Below, piece after piece: positions 44,601 to 51,897 of a stretch of DNA of 51,897 nt (its first letter is position 1; every line of letters starts with the position of its first letter). A model generated the notes under the pieces. The model searched no databases and was not told the origin of the DNA. It was given only the letters and a program-made list of their open reading frames with translations. Source of the stretch: Acidisoma sp. L85. Lineage in GTDB: Bacteria > Pseudomonadota > Alphaproteobacteria > Acetobacterales > Acetobacteraceae. The position numbers were made by a program, and so were the translations under genes. The stretch spans positions 1-51,897 of the forward strand of contig NZ_LMUQ01000005.1 of NCBI RefSeq assembly GCF_009765865.1. The letters run 5' to 3'.

Positions 44601-44743
44601 ACCGCGGCCGGCGGAGGCCTGACGCCGCCTGACTCCGCAAGCCAGCCCGTGAGAAGGACAAAACCCTCCCCGGTGAACACAGCGTCGAGATTGCCCTTCA
44701 GTTGCTTCACCCAACCGCAATATCTGTACGACTCGCCGTCCAT
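41642..44743 (-). CDS. Large bifunctional glycosyltransferase (GT2 plus GT4)
   Basis: A 1033-residue cytosolic protein with three parts. Residues 1-340 are beta-rich and unrecognised, with a repeated style (PLGTIEHVGLDGVWGWIFDP and VEKIDKSRLHGWAVAREFPD look like two related units). Residues 345-590 are a GT-A (GT2) domain: GIAVIVPIYNAAEDLALCLE, LILLDDASPD, and VVLLNSDTAVGPRWLEGLRA. Residues 640-1030 are a GT-B (GT4) domain: VLFVVSTETGGTPQTNRDLM, RLRVLLPGNLSPAKGSHLVN, and HTLTEMWACGLPVLALDIGA. Two transferase activities suggest stepwise assembly of a surface glycan. It diverges from the PIG-V-like gene. Confidence 0.87.
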   Translation of the reverse strand: MDGESYRYCGWVKQLKGNLDAVFTGEGFVLLTGWLAESGGVRPPPAAVVTLWDGAQLPLRAYHTRPDLTETGLGACAFQLVAPVDGELPAEAGITTSADGLAPLAFSLATVRHAPFEPLGTIEHVGLDGVWGWIFDPALRISGKAPVLRFDGWLDVPLKLDVPRGDLPFEAARTQPFGFHLPLRALLTRIAAREPNLFLLDGGSHRYELICDDRAVVALDADLAPAVSGRVEKIDKSRLHGWAVAREFPDLALDIEILADNTPLATVSADRARIDLKRERISQTIGGFRLPLGLTPSEGGRTQLAARPLGSAKLLRGVVEAELVPQASRGGLVPHLIPSLAARGIAVIVPIYNAAEDLALCLESLVAWTTLPARLILLDDASPDPAVREALSRYEGRAGVEIHRSAENRGFTRSCNHGIALAGRDDVVLLNSDTAVGPRWLEGLRAAAYSHPRHGSATPMSTNAGIFSFPHSGTDNALAGGTIETAARLAAQGAGPFYPTVPTGHGFCLYLRRDCLDETGGFDEAAFPRGYGEENDLCLRARGLGWTHVLDDRTLVFHKRSASFKEAQSELILRARETLDVRYPEYGALVDAMKRDPLIAAARWRMQAGAARLKRESIRPRVLFVVSTETGGTPQTNRDLMAALADRYDAWLLRCDAERLLLYRAEDGFARPVETLELPQPIKMADHRSHDYDELVGGILLRRAIELVHIRHLGWHSIDLPRVAQRFGAPVVMSFHDFYTVCPTVKLLDENRRFCAGRCTEGDGYCQAELWPASEVPHLKHRFVHRWRDKMRLSLAACDAYVTTSASAAGIVSDAFPAVAAKGFDVIPHGRSFEAMANVASVPAKGERLRVLLPGNLSPAKGSHLVNELAAMAGDSVEFHILGDPGIVSASANVVLHGRYQRDEFAARAAEIRPHLGAIFSIWAETWSHTLTEMWACGLPVLALDIGAVAERIARQGGGWLMPVESTATELLARLQSLAAKPAEFTRARKEVRRWQEGEGVTYDTAAMAAEYDRVYRRVLTGRRAFAAVSGEL

Positions 44744-44894
44744 TACCCGATCGGAACATTATTGTGCAAGTGCGAACTAAGCACCTAATGCTTTTTCGGG
44801 ACGAGGCCCGGCCAGTGCAGCCGTGATTCCGCCTGTCTTCCGCCCTAATCAGTCGCTTGAATGATATCTTCGACCAAAAAAAGGACTACCCCCT

Positions 44895-46205
44895 GTGTCG
44901 CAGCGACTGATCGAGCCGATGCCGGATGGCGGGGTCGCTGCTGCGGAGGCTCTGGCAGGTGGCGCCTCGCCACCGGTTTTGCTGCCACAACGGCGGCGCC
45001 CAATCTCCGACACCCTCGCTATTCGCGCCCGAGAGCTTTGCACAGCTCATCCAATCCTCGTGACGGTTGTGTTGCTCGGCCTGTTTTCGCTGCTGCGACT
45101 TGCGCTCTATGTGCTGATCGCTGATGGCCACGGCGGCTTCGCCCACGCGATCTGCAAATATGACTGCTACTGGTACCAGGACACCGCGCGGCACGGCTAC
45201 GACCTCACCTCACGCGGCGATACGGCCGGCAATACCGCCAACTGGGCCTTCTTCCCGCTTTACCCGATGCTGCTCGGCATCTTCGCGGCGCTGCGGCTGA
45301 GCGACGCGGCGCTGACCGCCGCCGGCGTGATGCTCTCGACCGCCTGCTTCATCGCCTTCGGCACCCTTGGCGCCCTCTACCTGCGCCACACCGCCACCGA
45401 TCGCACGAAAGCCGAAGGCTTCGCGCCCCTCCTCGCCTGGCTCGGCTTTCTCACCCTCTGGCCCGGCACGCTGTATTTTTCGATGCCCTATTCCGAGGCG
45501 CTCTACGCGCTGCTGATGACGGCCTCGCTCTTCGCCCTCATTCGCCAGCGCCCGGTAGGCTCCGCGATCGGCTGCGCTCTGCTCGATGCCACGCGACCGA
45601 CCGGCCTGCTAATGGTGCCGGTGATCGCCGTCGAGCGGCTGCGCATGCTCTGGGGCGCCTGGCACAGCGGCGCTTTGCGGCGCGACCCCATCGGCCACGC
45701 CGCCGCCCTCATTCTACCGCTGGCGATCGCACCACTCGGCCTCGTCGGCTTCGTCGCTTATCTCTATTGGCATGTCGGTGACGGCCTCGCCTTCGGGCAT
45801 GTCCAGGCCGCCTGGCATCGGCATTCCCTCCCGCCCTGGGATTTCCTCTGGGAGGGTTTGGTGGCTCATGACTGGTCGCAGGTTTTCGCCTCGCCCGCCC
45901 ATGAAAGCCTGTCGGTCGAGGCGGCGGTAGGCATCCTCGGTCTGGTGCTTGCGCTCCGCCAGGCACTGGTGGGTCGCTACGCCGAGGCCTGGCTGATCGG
46001 CGCCAGCATCCTGATGGCGAGCACGGCCGGCCTGCAATCCCTCCCGCGATTCCTGCTGACCAACCCGATCACGATCCTCGCGCTATTCCGCATCCTGCGC
46101 GGCAGTTTCTTGCCCCGCGTCTTCTGGGGAGTGACGGTGGCACTCGGCGCGTTTCAGCTTCTCATGATGCTAGGCTGGTACACGAATGCGCCGATCCTTT
46201 CTTAA
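44895..46205 (+). CDS. PIG-V-like membrane mannosyltransferase
   Basis: A 436-residue polytopic protein with about ten membrane segments after an N-terminal cytosolic tail of 55 residues. The luminal-loop motif CKYDCYWYQDTARHGYDLTS and NWAFFPLYPMLLGIFAAL is the signature of the PIG-V/GPI mannosyltransferase II-like family, where the aspartate binds metal or the polyprenyl-phosphate sugar. In bacteria such enzymes move a mannose or similar sugar from a lipid carrier onto an extracytoplasmic acceptor. The GTG start at 44895 gives MSQRLIEPM. It overlaps the next gene by 20 bp, implying they work together. Confidence 0.84.
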   Translation: MSQRLIEPMPDGGVAAAEALAGGASPPVLLPQRRRPISDTLAIRARELCTAHPILVTVVLLGLFSLLRLALYVLIADGHGGFAHAICKYDCYWYQDTARHGYDLTSRGDTAGNTANWAFFPLYPMLLGIFAALRLSDAALTAAGVMLSTACFIAFGTLGALYLRHTATDRTKAEGFAPLLAWLGFLTLWPGTLYFSMPYSEALYALLMTASLFALIRQRPVGSAIGCALLDATRPTGLLMVPVIAVERLRMLWGAWHSGALRRDPIGHAAALILPLAIAPLGLVGFVAYLYWHVGDGLAFGHVQAAWHRHSLPPWDFLWEGLVAHDWSQVFASPAHESLSVEAAVGILGLVLALRQALVGRYAEAWLIGASILMASTAGLQSLPRFLLTNPITILALFRILRGSFLPRVFWGVTVALGAFQLLMMLGWYTNAPILS

Positions 46206-46851
46206 ATCCCCCAAGCGCCCGCTCGCCGCTGGCGCCTTGTGTCTCGGTCTCGCGCTGATGGGTGGGGAAGGCGCCGTCATGGCGGCGGCACTCTGGGCGC
46301 CGCAGGTCAGCCCGCAATACCGCGCAGTCTATATGACGCGCAGCCAAAGCTGCTGGCTGCCGCCGGAGGAACAGGCGGCGGCGCGTGCCGATCCGTATCT
46401 CGCGCAACGCTCCGGCACCCTGCGCATCGACCAGCTCGATCATCGCGAGACCTGCAGCCTGCTACCGGAAGGCTGGGCGCTCGGCACCCGCCGCACGCCC
46501 AATGGCCAGGTCTTCATTCGCACCGGGATGGCGCGGATCGTTCTTCCCGTGCAGCCCGGCCAAACCGCGGCGGAGCTTACGCTGGAAGGTTACGCACCGC
46601 CCCGCATCGCCAACCGCGTCTCATCCGTGGTTATTGAGCCTGAGGTGGATGGCGTCTCCGCTCTGCCCATCACTCTGCGCGTCGGCCAGAGGAGAGTGCT
46701 GACCCTGCCTTTGCCCGCCACCGGCCCTGACCGGCCGCGCCTCGTCACCATCACCCTACGCGCGCCTCAGCCCGAAGCGCTGCACGCCCTGAATATGAGT
46801 GACACGCCGCAATATTCCGGCGCGATGCTGTGGAGCATCGACCGCAGATAG
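46186..46851 (+). CDS. Exported or anchored protein of unknown function, partner of the PIG-V-like enzyme
   Basis: A 221-residue protein starting at 46186, inside the last 20 bp of the mannosyltransferase gene. The N-terminus is basic (MRRSFLKSPKRPL) followed by the hydrophobic AAGALCLGLALMGGEGAVMAAA, an uncleaved anchor or signal peptide. The rest is beta-rich with two cysteines (QSCWLPPEEQ, ETCSLLPEGW) that could form a disulfide in the periplasm. AELTLEGYAPPRI and RRVLTLPLPATGPDRPRLVT look like a carbohydrate-binding or immunoglobulin-like beta sandwich. I do not recognise the family. It probably presents or receives the glycan made by the preceding enzyme. Confidence 0.65.
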   Translation: MRRSFLKSPKRPLAAGALCLGLALMGGEGAVMAAALWAPQVSPQYRAVYMTRSQSCWLPPEEQAAARADPYLAQRSGTLRIDQLDHRETCSLLPEGWALGTRRTPNGQVFIRTGMARIVLPVQPGQTAAELTLEGYAPPRIANRVSSVVIEPEVDGVSALPITLRVGQRRVLTLPLPATGPDRPRLVTITLRAPQPEALHALNMSDTPQYSGAMLWSIDRR

Positions 46852-46956
46852 CGGCGCCGCAGCACATGGGTCGAGTTCATGTCTGCTCGCGCCGCCGCAC
46901 CTCGACGGTGCGGTGAACGCCGACATTCAACGCTTATTGCCGCGAAGCGGTCAGAC

Positions 46957-47277
46957 TCAACCAATATCGATGAGAACGGCGCCATCCTCGACACGGACGG
47001 GATAGGTTCGCAGGTTCACGCAGACGGGCGCACCCTTCGCGTCACCGGTACGATAATCGAAGCGGCCGTTATGTTTCGGGCATTCGATGATGTTGCCCAT
47101 CACCAGCCCATCCGCGAGATGCACCTTCTCGTGGGTGCAAAGCCCGTCCGTCGCGTAATATTCGTCGTCCTCGCTGCGATAGACGGCGAAGGTGCGTCCC
47201 GAATGGTCGAAGCGGATCACATCCTCCGCCTCGACATCATCGGTCTTGCAGGCTTCCACCCAGCTCTTCTCGGCCAT
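46957..47277 (-). CDS. Rieske-type [2Fe-2S] ferredoxin (MocE-like)
   Basis: A 106-residue soluble electron carrier. The cluster ligands are in CTHEKVHLADG and CPKHNGRFDYRTG, the C-x-H...C-x2-H pattern of Rieske ferredoxins. It follows the desaturase gene by 36 bp on the same strand, so it should pass electrons to that di-iron enzyme. The pair corresponds to MocD/MocE of the rhizobial rhizopine loci. No ferredoxin reductase gene is seen, so one elsewhere must be used. Confidence 0.9.
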   Translation of the reverse strand: MAEKSWVEACKTDDVEAEDVIRFDHSGRTFAVYRSEDDEYYATDGLCTHEKVHLADGLVMGNIIECPKHNGRFDYRTGDAKGAPVCVNLRTYPVRVEDGAVLIDIG

Positions 47278-47313
47278 TGGACCCGTTTTCCTCGTCTGTC
47301 TTGATGTCGGAGT

Positions 47314-48387
47314 TTAAGCAGCAATCGGCTGGGCGGTAAGTTCCTCAGCCGAACGAGCATTCGCCGGCAGGACGCGCACCACATGATATTCGGGGTCGTG
47401 ACGCTGGCGGAGCACCGCCGGGATGATCTCCCGATAAGTCTCCAGCAGCCCATGATACGGCGGCGGCGTATCGCCCTTGATCGCGGCATGCAGCCTCGGC
47501 AGCGCGTGATAGGGAACCATCGGGAACATGTGGTGCTCCACATGGTAGTTCATGTTCCAATAAATGAAGCGGAAGATCGGATTCATATAGACCGTGCGGC
47601 AGTTCAGCCGGTGGTCGAGCACATCCTCCGCCAGCCCCGCATGCTGCGTCAGGCCGAAGACCAGGTAGAGCCAGGCGCCGTAGAAGGACGGCAGACCCAC
47701 CAGCACCAGCGGCATCCAGCTATGCAGGACGAAGGACAGCGCGATCACGCCGAGAATGATGACGGCCCAGATCCGCGCCGTGCGGAACACCTTCGGCTGC
47801 TCCATCTCGGGAATATAGCCGCGCTCCTCAGGCGTCAGGTAGCCAAAGGTGTGGATCGCCACCTCGCGCAGCTCGTTGAGGCCGCTGTTGATGGCAAGAA
47901 AATTCGAGAGCAGGCTGAGCATTTTCGGCGGCCTCGGCACACCGATCTCCGGGTCGCGCCCGACGATGATCGTATCGGTGTGGTGGCGCGCGTGGCTCCA
48001 GCGCCAGCAGGTCGGCTCGCGCAGCACCATGAAAGAGGCCATCTGATAGATGACATCATTCATCCAGCGCGTCTTGAACGCCGTGCCGTGCCCGCATTCG
48101 TGCCAGCGGCTGTCGGAGGCCGAGCAATACAGGACGCCATAGACCGCGAAGAACGGCACCGCCCACCAGCTGCCCCAAAGGGCGATGCCGAGGCCGCCAA
48201 ACACGGCCAGCGAAGCGAACCAGATCAGCGTGTCCCGGATGGCCGGGCCATCCTTGCGCTTCATCAGTTCCTTCATCTGCTTCCGCGCCACCGGCGAGGA
48301 ATACCAGACGGCGGAGGCAAGCCCTGCCTCCACGGCGGCACGTCCCTGAGGCCCGGAAAGACTATAGTCGCGAACGACTGCAGACAT
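47314..48387 (-). CDS. Membrane di-iron fatty acid desaturase/hydroxylase (MocD-like)
   Basis: A 357-residue membrane enzyme. The three histidine boxes are present: WHECGHGTAF, WSHARHHTDT and NYHVEHHMFPMVPYHALPRL. Hydrophobic segments lie near 55-95 and 200-245. Members desaturate or hydroxylate acyl chains or other hydrophobic compounds with O2. The Rieske ferredoxin encoded next in the operon is the likely electron donor. The same pair in rhizobia acts on rhizopine, but a lipid substrate is equally possible. It diverges from a LacI-type regulator by 147 bp. Confidence 0.88.
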   Translation of the reverse strand: MSAVVRDYSLSGPQGRAAVEAGLASAVWYSSPVARKQMKELMKRKDGPAIRDTLIWFASLAVFGGLGIALWGSWWAVPFFAVYGVLYCSASDSRWHECGHGTAFKTRWMNDVIYQMASFMVLREPTCWRWSHARHHTDTIIVGRDPEIGVPRPPKMLSLLSNFLAINSGLNELREVAIHTFGYLTPEERGYIPEMEQPKVFRTARIWAVIILGVIALSFVLHSWMPLVLVGLPSFYGAWLYLVFGLTQHAGLAEDVLDHRLNCRTVYMNPIFRFIYWNMNYHVEHHMFPMVPYHALPRLHAAIKGDTPPPYHGLLETYREIIPAVLRQRHDPEYHVVRVLPANARSAEELTAQPIAA

Positions 48388-48463
48388 CGGCTGCTCCCTC
48401 TGATCAGGCTCTATGAACCCGTTGCCGCAGCTTTAGCCTAACCCGGCCGAGGATCTCAACGCC

Positions 48464-48482
48464 TTGCGATAATTCCTAGCAA
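48464..48482. promoter_or_regulatory. Candidate LacI-type operator between desaturase and regulator
   Basis: TTGC-gataattccta-GCAA is a short inverted repeat with an 11-base AT-rich centre in the 147-bp divergent gap. Symmetric TTGC...GCAA ends suit LacI-family sites, but the arms are only 4 bp and the usual central CG is lacking. Confidence 0.25.
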
Positions 48483-48534
48483 ATTCTATCATGACCGCCT
48501 GCAAGCCGAATGAGAGAATGAGCATGGCGATAGC

Positions 48535-49569
48535 ATGACGCAGCGAGCGACGATCAGCGATCTGGCACGCGCCGCGGGTGTCAGCGTCGCGACCGTGGAT
48601 CGGGTGCTGAACCAGCGCCATCCGGTGCGGGAGGACACTGCCAACCGCGTGCTGCGCGCCGCCGAGTCCCTCGGCTTCCACGCCGCCGCCCTCATGCGCC
48701 GCCGGGTCGAGGGCGAGCTGCCCGTGCGCCGTCTCGGCTTCCTTCTCCAGCGACGCGCCACCAGCTTCTACCAGCAGCTCGCGCAGGCTCTGACTTCGGC
48801 CACCGAAGCGGCCTCCGCCATCCGGGGCCGGCCGATCGTTGCTTTCATGGAGGAACTTACCCCCAGCGCGGTTGCCGCCACGATGAAGGAACTCGGGCCA
48901 GGGGTTGATGCACTCTGCATTGTCGCCCTGGACCATCCACATGTCTCTGAGGCGGTGGCCTTGCTGCGCGAACGCGGCGTCCCCTGCTTCACCCTGCTCT
49001 CCGATGTCTCCGCTGAGGGCCGCGCCGGCTATATCGGCCTCGACGGCCGCAAAGTGGGGCGAACCGCCGCCTGGACCGTCGCGCGAACCGCGCGCCGCCC
49101 GGGCTCGGTGGGCGTCGTGCTCGGCAGCCATCGCTACCTCGGCCAGGAACTCGCCGAGATCAGCTTCCGCTCCTATTTCCGCGAGCATGCCCCGGCCTTC
49201 ACGCTGCTGGAAACGATGATCAACCTGGAGGACCCGCATATTGCCCAGGAAGCGACCATCACCCTGCTGCGGCGCCACCCGGATCTCGTCGGCCTCTATG
49301 TCGGTGGCGGCGGGGTGGAGGGAGTGATCCAGGCGCTGCGCGACGCCCCGCCGGAACAGCGCCCGACCCTCGTCTGCAACGAGATGACCCCGGAAACCCG
49401 CGCCGCCCTCATCGACGATATCGCGACGCTGGTGCTCAACACGCCCGTAGGGCCTTTGGCCGCGCGATGCGTCGAGGCCATGGTAGCGGCGATTGGCGCG
49501 CCACTGCCTGCCTCGCCGAGCCAGATCCTCTTGCCCTTCGAGATATTCGTGTCCGAGAATATCCCCTGA
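48535..49569 (+). CDS. LacI-family transcriptional regulator
   Basis: A 344-residue regulator. The N-terminal helix-turn-helix ATISDLARAAGVSVATVDRV is followed by the hinge region ADSLGFHAAALM-like AAESLGFHAAALMRR. The sensor domain (from 65) is of the periplasmic sugar-binding type (FLLQRRATSFYQQLAQALTS, LYVGGGGVEGVIQALRD, and ending with LPFEIFVSENIP). Effectors of this subclass are often sugars or cyclitols. It diverges from the desaturase/Rieske pair and could also affect the aldehyde dehydrogenase gene 114 bp downstream. Other ATGs just upstream are out of frame. Confidence 0.88.
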   Translation: MTQRATISDLARAAGVSVATVDRVLNQRHPVREDTANRVLRAAESLGFHAAALMRRRVEGELPVRRLGFLLQRRATSFYQQLAQALTSATEAASAIRGRPIVAFMEELTPSAVAATMKELGPGVDALCIVALDHPHVSEAVALLRERGVPCFTLLSDVSAEGRAGYIGLDGRKVGRTAAWTVARTARRPGSVGVVLGSHRYLGQELAEISFRSYFREHAPAFTLLETMINLEDPHIAQEATITLLRRHPDLVGLYVGGGGVEGVIQALRDAPPEQRPTLVCNEMTPETRAALIDDIATLVLNTPVGPLAARCVEAMVAAIGAPLPASPSQILLPFEIFVSENIP

Positions 49570-49683
49570 ACAACCCCTCGGCCGCCCCTTAACAGGATGC
49601 GGATCCCCGGCTGCGGAATGGGCAGCCCCACGCCTGTCTGCTAATCTGGCACTAACCCAAAACAACCGCACGGGAGTGAGCAC

Positions 49684-51162
49684 ATGCTCGATACGGTCAC
49701 GACGCTGCCGCTGAAGGACAGCACGCTGCTACGGCAGGCCAACCTGCTCGACGGCAAATGGATCCAGGCCGACAGCGGCAAGACCATGGCGGTCACCAAT
49801 CCGGCGACGGGCGCCGTCATCGGTCACGTTCCCGTCTGCGGCGCCGATGAGACGCGCCGCGCGATCGAGGCCGCGAACCGGGTGCAGCCCGCCTGGCGCA
49901 AGCTTCTCGCCAAGGAGCGCGCGGCGATCCTGCGCAGGCTCTTCAACCTTATGATGGAGAACCAGGAAGACCTGGCGACCATCATGACCGCCGAGCAGGG
50001 CAAGCCCCTCACCGAAAGCCGTGGCGAAATCGCCTATGCGGCGAGCTTCATCGAGTGGTTCGCTGAAGAGGGCAAGCGCATCTATGGCGACGTGATCCCC
50101 GAGACCGGCCCAGGCCGCCGCATCCTGGTGACCAAGGAGCCGATCGGCGTTTTCGCCGCCATCACGCCCTGGAACTTCCCGGCCGCGATGATCACCCGCA
50201 AGGCCGGTCCCGGCTGGGCCGCTGGTTGCACCGGCGTCATCCGCCCGGCGAGCGAGACGCCCTTCTCCGCCCTCGCCCTCGGCGTCCTGGCCGAGCGCGC
50301 CGGCATGCCCGCCGGCGTCTGCAACGTGCTGACGGGTGCGAGCCGCATCATGGGCGCGGAACTCACCTCCAACCCGCTGGTGCGCAAGCTCACCTTCACC
50401 GGCAGCACGGAAGTCGGCGCTCAGCTCCTCGCCCAATGCGCGCCCACCATCAAGAAGACCAGCATGGAACTCGGCGGCAATGCGCCGTTCATCGTGTTCG
50501 ACGATGCCGATCTCGATGAGGCGGTAAAGGGCGCGATCATCTGCAAGTTCCGCAACACCGGACAGACCTGCGTCTGCGCGAACCGCATCATGGTGCAGGA
50601 CAGCGTCTATGACGCCTTCGCTGCCAAGTTCAAAGTGGCGGTCGAGGCGCTGCAGGTCTCCGACGGCATGGTGGCCGGTGCAACCCAGGGCCCGCTCATC
50701 AACAAGGCCGCCGTCGAGAAGGTCCAGGAGCATATCGCCGACGCGGTGAGCCATGGCGCGACCATCGTGACCGGCGGCAAGCCGCATTCCTTGGGCCACA
50801 CTTTCTTCCAGCCCACGGTGCTGGCGAATGTTCCACGTGAAGCAAAAATCTTCTCGGAGGAAACCTTTGGGCCAGTGGCGCCGCTGTTCCGCTTCAAGAC
50901 CGAAGAGGAGGCGATCAGGCTCGCCAACGACACGGAGTTCGGTCTCGCGGCATATTTCTACGCGCGGGACGTCGGCCGCATCTTCCGCGTCTCCTCGGCA
51001 CTGGAATACGGCATCGTCGGCATCAATGAGGGCGTCATCAGCACCGAGGTCGCGCCTTTCGGCGGCATGAAGTCCTCGGGCCTCGGCCGTGAGGGCAGCA
51101 AATACGGCATCGAAGACTACCTCGAAATCAAATACATCACCCTCGGCGGCCTCGGCGGCTAA
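49684..51162 (+). CDS. gabD: NAD(P)-dependent succinate-semialdehyde dehydrogenase
   Basis: A 492-residue aldehyde dehydrogenase. The general base E262 is in SMELGGNAPFIVFDDADLDE and the nucleophile C296 is in FRNTGQTCVCANRIMVQ, the standard spacing of 34. TPWNFPAAMITRKAGPGWAA binds the cofactor. The C-terminal GGMKSSGLGREGSKYGIEDY and LEIKYITLGG match GabD-type enzymes, which oxidise succinate semialdehyde to succinate (GABA and, through guanidinobutyrate, arginine degradation). The related glutarate-semialdehyde dehydrogenase (DavD) cannot be ruled out. It could finish the route started by aruHI, though it is 40 kb away. Confidence 0.88.
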   Translation: MLDTVTTLPLKDSTLLRQANLLDGKWIQADSGKTMAVTNPATGAVIGHVPVCGADETRRAIEAANRVQPAWRKLLAKERAAILRRLFNLMMENQEDLATIMTAEQGKPLTESRGEIAYAASFIEWFAEEGKRIYGDVIPETGPGRRILVTKEPIGVFAAITPWNFPAAMITRKAGPGWAAGCTGVIRPASETPFSALALGVLAERAGMPAGVCNVLTGASRIMGAELTSNPLVRKLTFTGSTEVGAQLLAQCAPTIKKTSMELGGNAPFIVFDDADLDEAVKGAIICKFRNTGQTCVCANRIMVQDSVYDAFAAKFKVAVEALQVSDGMVAGATQGPLINKAAVEKVQEHIADAVSHGATIVTGGKPHSLGHTFFQPTVLANVPREAKIFSEETFGPVAPLFRFKTEEEAIRLANDTEFGLAAYFYARDVGRIFRVSSALEYGIVGINEGVISTEVAPFGGMKSSGLGREGSKYGIEDYLEIKYITLGGLGG

Positions 51163-51179
51163 GGGCTCCAGTGGCGACT

Positions 51180-51200
51180 CCCCTCCCCGCAAGGGAGGGG
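51180..51200. repeat. GC hairpin CCCCTCCC-cgcaa-GGGAGGGG
   Basis: A perfect 8-bp stem starting 18 bp after the gabD stop. No T run follows. It shares its sequence pattern with the hairpins at 12416-12434 and 12499-12517. Confidence 0.55.
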
Positions 51201-51250
51201 ATGGGGGTGGGGAAGGCACCCACCGGCGTGGCTCTGGAGCGGAGTTTCTT

Positions 51251-51364
51251 GGTTTAGCCGTGCTCATCCCACCACGTCATGCTCGGCGAAGGCCGGGCAT
51301 CCACGCCTTTCCTTGCGGGACGAAGGCAAGGCGTGGATGGCACGCCTTCGCGTGCCATGACGGA
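51251..51364 (+). repeat. Three-armed palindromic repeat, copy 4
   Basis: About nine in ten bases match copy 1 over the full length, including the lead-in GGTTTAGCCGTGCTCAT. Left arm ATGCTCGGCGAAGGCCGGGC AT (one G-T pair), central stem CCACGCCTT...AAGGCGTGG, right arm ATGGCACGC...GCGTGCCAT, closed by CGTC...GACG. It lies between the convergent gabD and rpmB genes. Confidence 0.87.
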
Positions 51365-51440
51365 TGTTTGGGTCGCGGTTCTGTATCAGATCAGCACAAT
51401 CTGATCCTTCCTCCGAGGAGGGATCGGCTTACCCACAAAC

Positions 51441-51473
51441 CAAAAAGGCCCACCGGTTTCCCGGGGGCCTTTC
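51441..51473 (-). terminator. Rho-independent terminator of rpmB
   Basis: On the minus strand AAAGGCCCCCGGG-aaac-CGGTGGGCCTTTTTG forms a GC-rich stem ending in a T run, about 40 bp beyond the rpmB stop. Confidence 0.85.
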
Positions 51474-51514
51474 CATATCCACCAATCCGCGGAGCCGCGC
51501 CCCGCAGCGAAACC

Positions 51515-51814
51515 TTAGGCCGCGGCGGCCTTGCGGGCCTGGGCGCGCTCAAGACGGCGCTTGAGGATTTTCGCCTCAGGCGTCAGCTGGCGCGAGGCCG
51601 TGGTCAGCAGGAAGTTGTCGATGCCGCCATTGTGCTCAATCGTGCGGATACCGTTCGTGGTCACCCGCAGGCTGATCGGCGCGCCGAGAATATCGGACAT
51701 CATCGAGGTGTCTTGCAGATTTGGCAGGAACCGGCGACGCGTCTTGTTATTCGCATGGCTGACATTGTTGCCAGATTGCACAGTCTTGCCAGTGATCTCG
51801 CAGCGACGGGACAT
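51515..51814 (-). CDS. rpmB: 50S ribosomal protein L28
   Basis: A 99-residue ribosomal protein of the long alphaproteobacterial form. [20 protein letters not shown] and [13 protein letters not shown] are the L28 signature; the C-terminus is basic and Ala-rich ([14 protein letters not shown]). The start at 51814 follows GAGG; the frame is open further upstream but without similarity. The gene is cut off from gabD by the hairpin-rich gap. Upstream, 51863-51886 can form GCCCGCC-n10-GGCGGGC, possibly the terminator or leader hairpin of a neighbouring transcript. Confidence 0.96.
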   Translation of the reverse strand: MSRRCEITGKTVQSGNNVSHANNKTRRRFLPNLQDTSMMSDILGAPISLRVTTNGIRTIEHNGGIDNFLLTTASRQLTPEAKILKRRLERAQARKAAAA

Positions 51815-51897
51815 CAGAAACCTCAAAACAACAATCGGGGCGCGTGCGTGCTTAAATCTCACGCCCGCCACCCGGGAGAGGCGGGCTTATCGCCAAA

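Larger units (their letters stand above)
51163..51514. other. 352-bp convergent gap crowded with hairpins
   Basis: From left to right: an 8-bp GC hairpin (51180-51200), palindromic repeat copy 4 (51251-51364), a 7-bp hairpin ATCAGAT...ATCTGAT (51385-51405), a 21-bp imperfect palindrome ATCCTTCCTCCGAGGAGGGAT (51404-51424) and the rpmB terminator (51441-51473). No gene is supported. Confidence 0.6.

Noticed and set aside
49570-49683. Sigma-54 promoter before gabD (TGGCAC at about 49646)
   Set aside because: The -12 GC element at the required spacing is missing, so the match is partial only.

Overview
The window is GC-rich, densely coded chromosomal DNA from an alphaproteobacterium. The evidence is the kdsD-lptC-lptA-lptB-rpoN-hpf block in the usual alphaproteobacterial order, the rph-rdgB pair, the UPF0114 protein, and the Hedgehog/intein (Hint) domain protein of a type common in Acetobacteraceae and relatives. 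An acetic-acid-bacteria-like member (Acetobacteraceae/Rhodospirillales) is my best guess, but it is an inference. I saw no rRNA, tRNA, CRISPR array, integrase or prophage. The only mobile-element trace is the 3' end of an IS5-type transposase at the left edge.

Layout. 1-3617: IS5 end, a small unknown gene and a DinG-like helicase. 3773-5558: a GT61-type glycosyltransferase preceded by a 35-codon coupled ORF. 5559-9707: a UPF0114 membrane protein, then an aruH-aruI arginine-transaminase pathway pair diverging from a TetR regulator. 9799-12598: a frameshifted Hint-domain gene and a gene-poor stretch holding a diverged direct repeat. 12599-16272: a 3-hydroxyacyl-CoA-dehydrogenase-family enzyme diverging from glycerate kinase, then rph-rdgB. 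16497-21720: a complete peptide-type ABC importer with a fused double ATPase. 21878-27341: a carnitine catabolism locus (oxidoreductase, GlxA/AraC regulator, dehydrocarnitine-cleaving enzyme, carnitine dehydrogenase fused to a thioesterase, esterase). 27606-28214: an exported protein made of eleven 15-residue repeats. 29095-34007: sulfate assimilation (cysH diverging from sbp-cysT-cysW-cysA). 34153-39905: hpf, rpoN and the lipopolysaccharide export genes. 40210-46851: a drug-efflux MFS protein, a large two-domain glycosyltransferase and a PIG-V-like mannosyltransferase with a partner. 46957-51162: a desaturase/Rieske pair diverging from a LacI regulator, then succinate-semialdehyde dehydrogenase. 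51515-51814: rpmB.

Two things stand out as possibly undescribed. First, four copies of a palindromic element of about 90-110 bp can fold into a three-armed structure, and all four lie between convergent genes. Second, the exported 15-residue-repeat protein has nearly perfect 45-bp repeats, its own terminator and an unusual palindrome upstream. Several divergent promoters also carry credible operator candidates. The clearest is a 7-bp direct repeat spaced 21 bp in front of the carnitine genes, which suits an AraC-type regulator.
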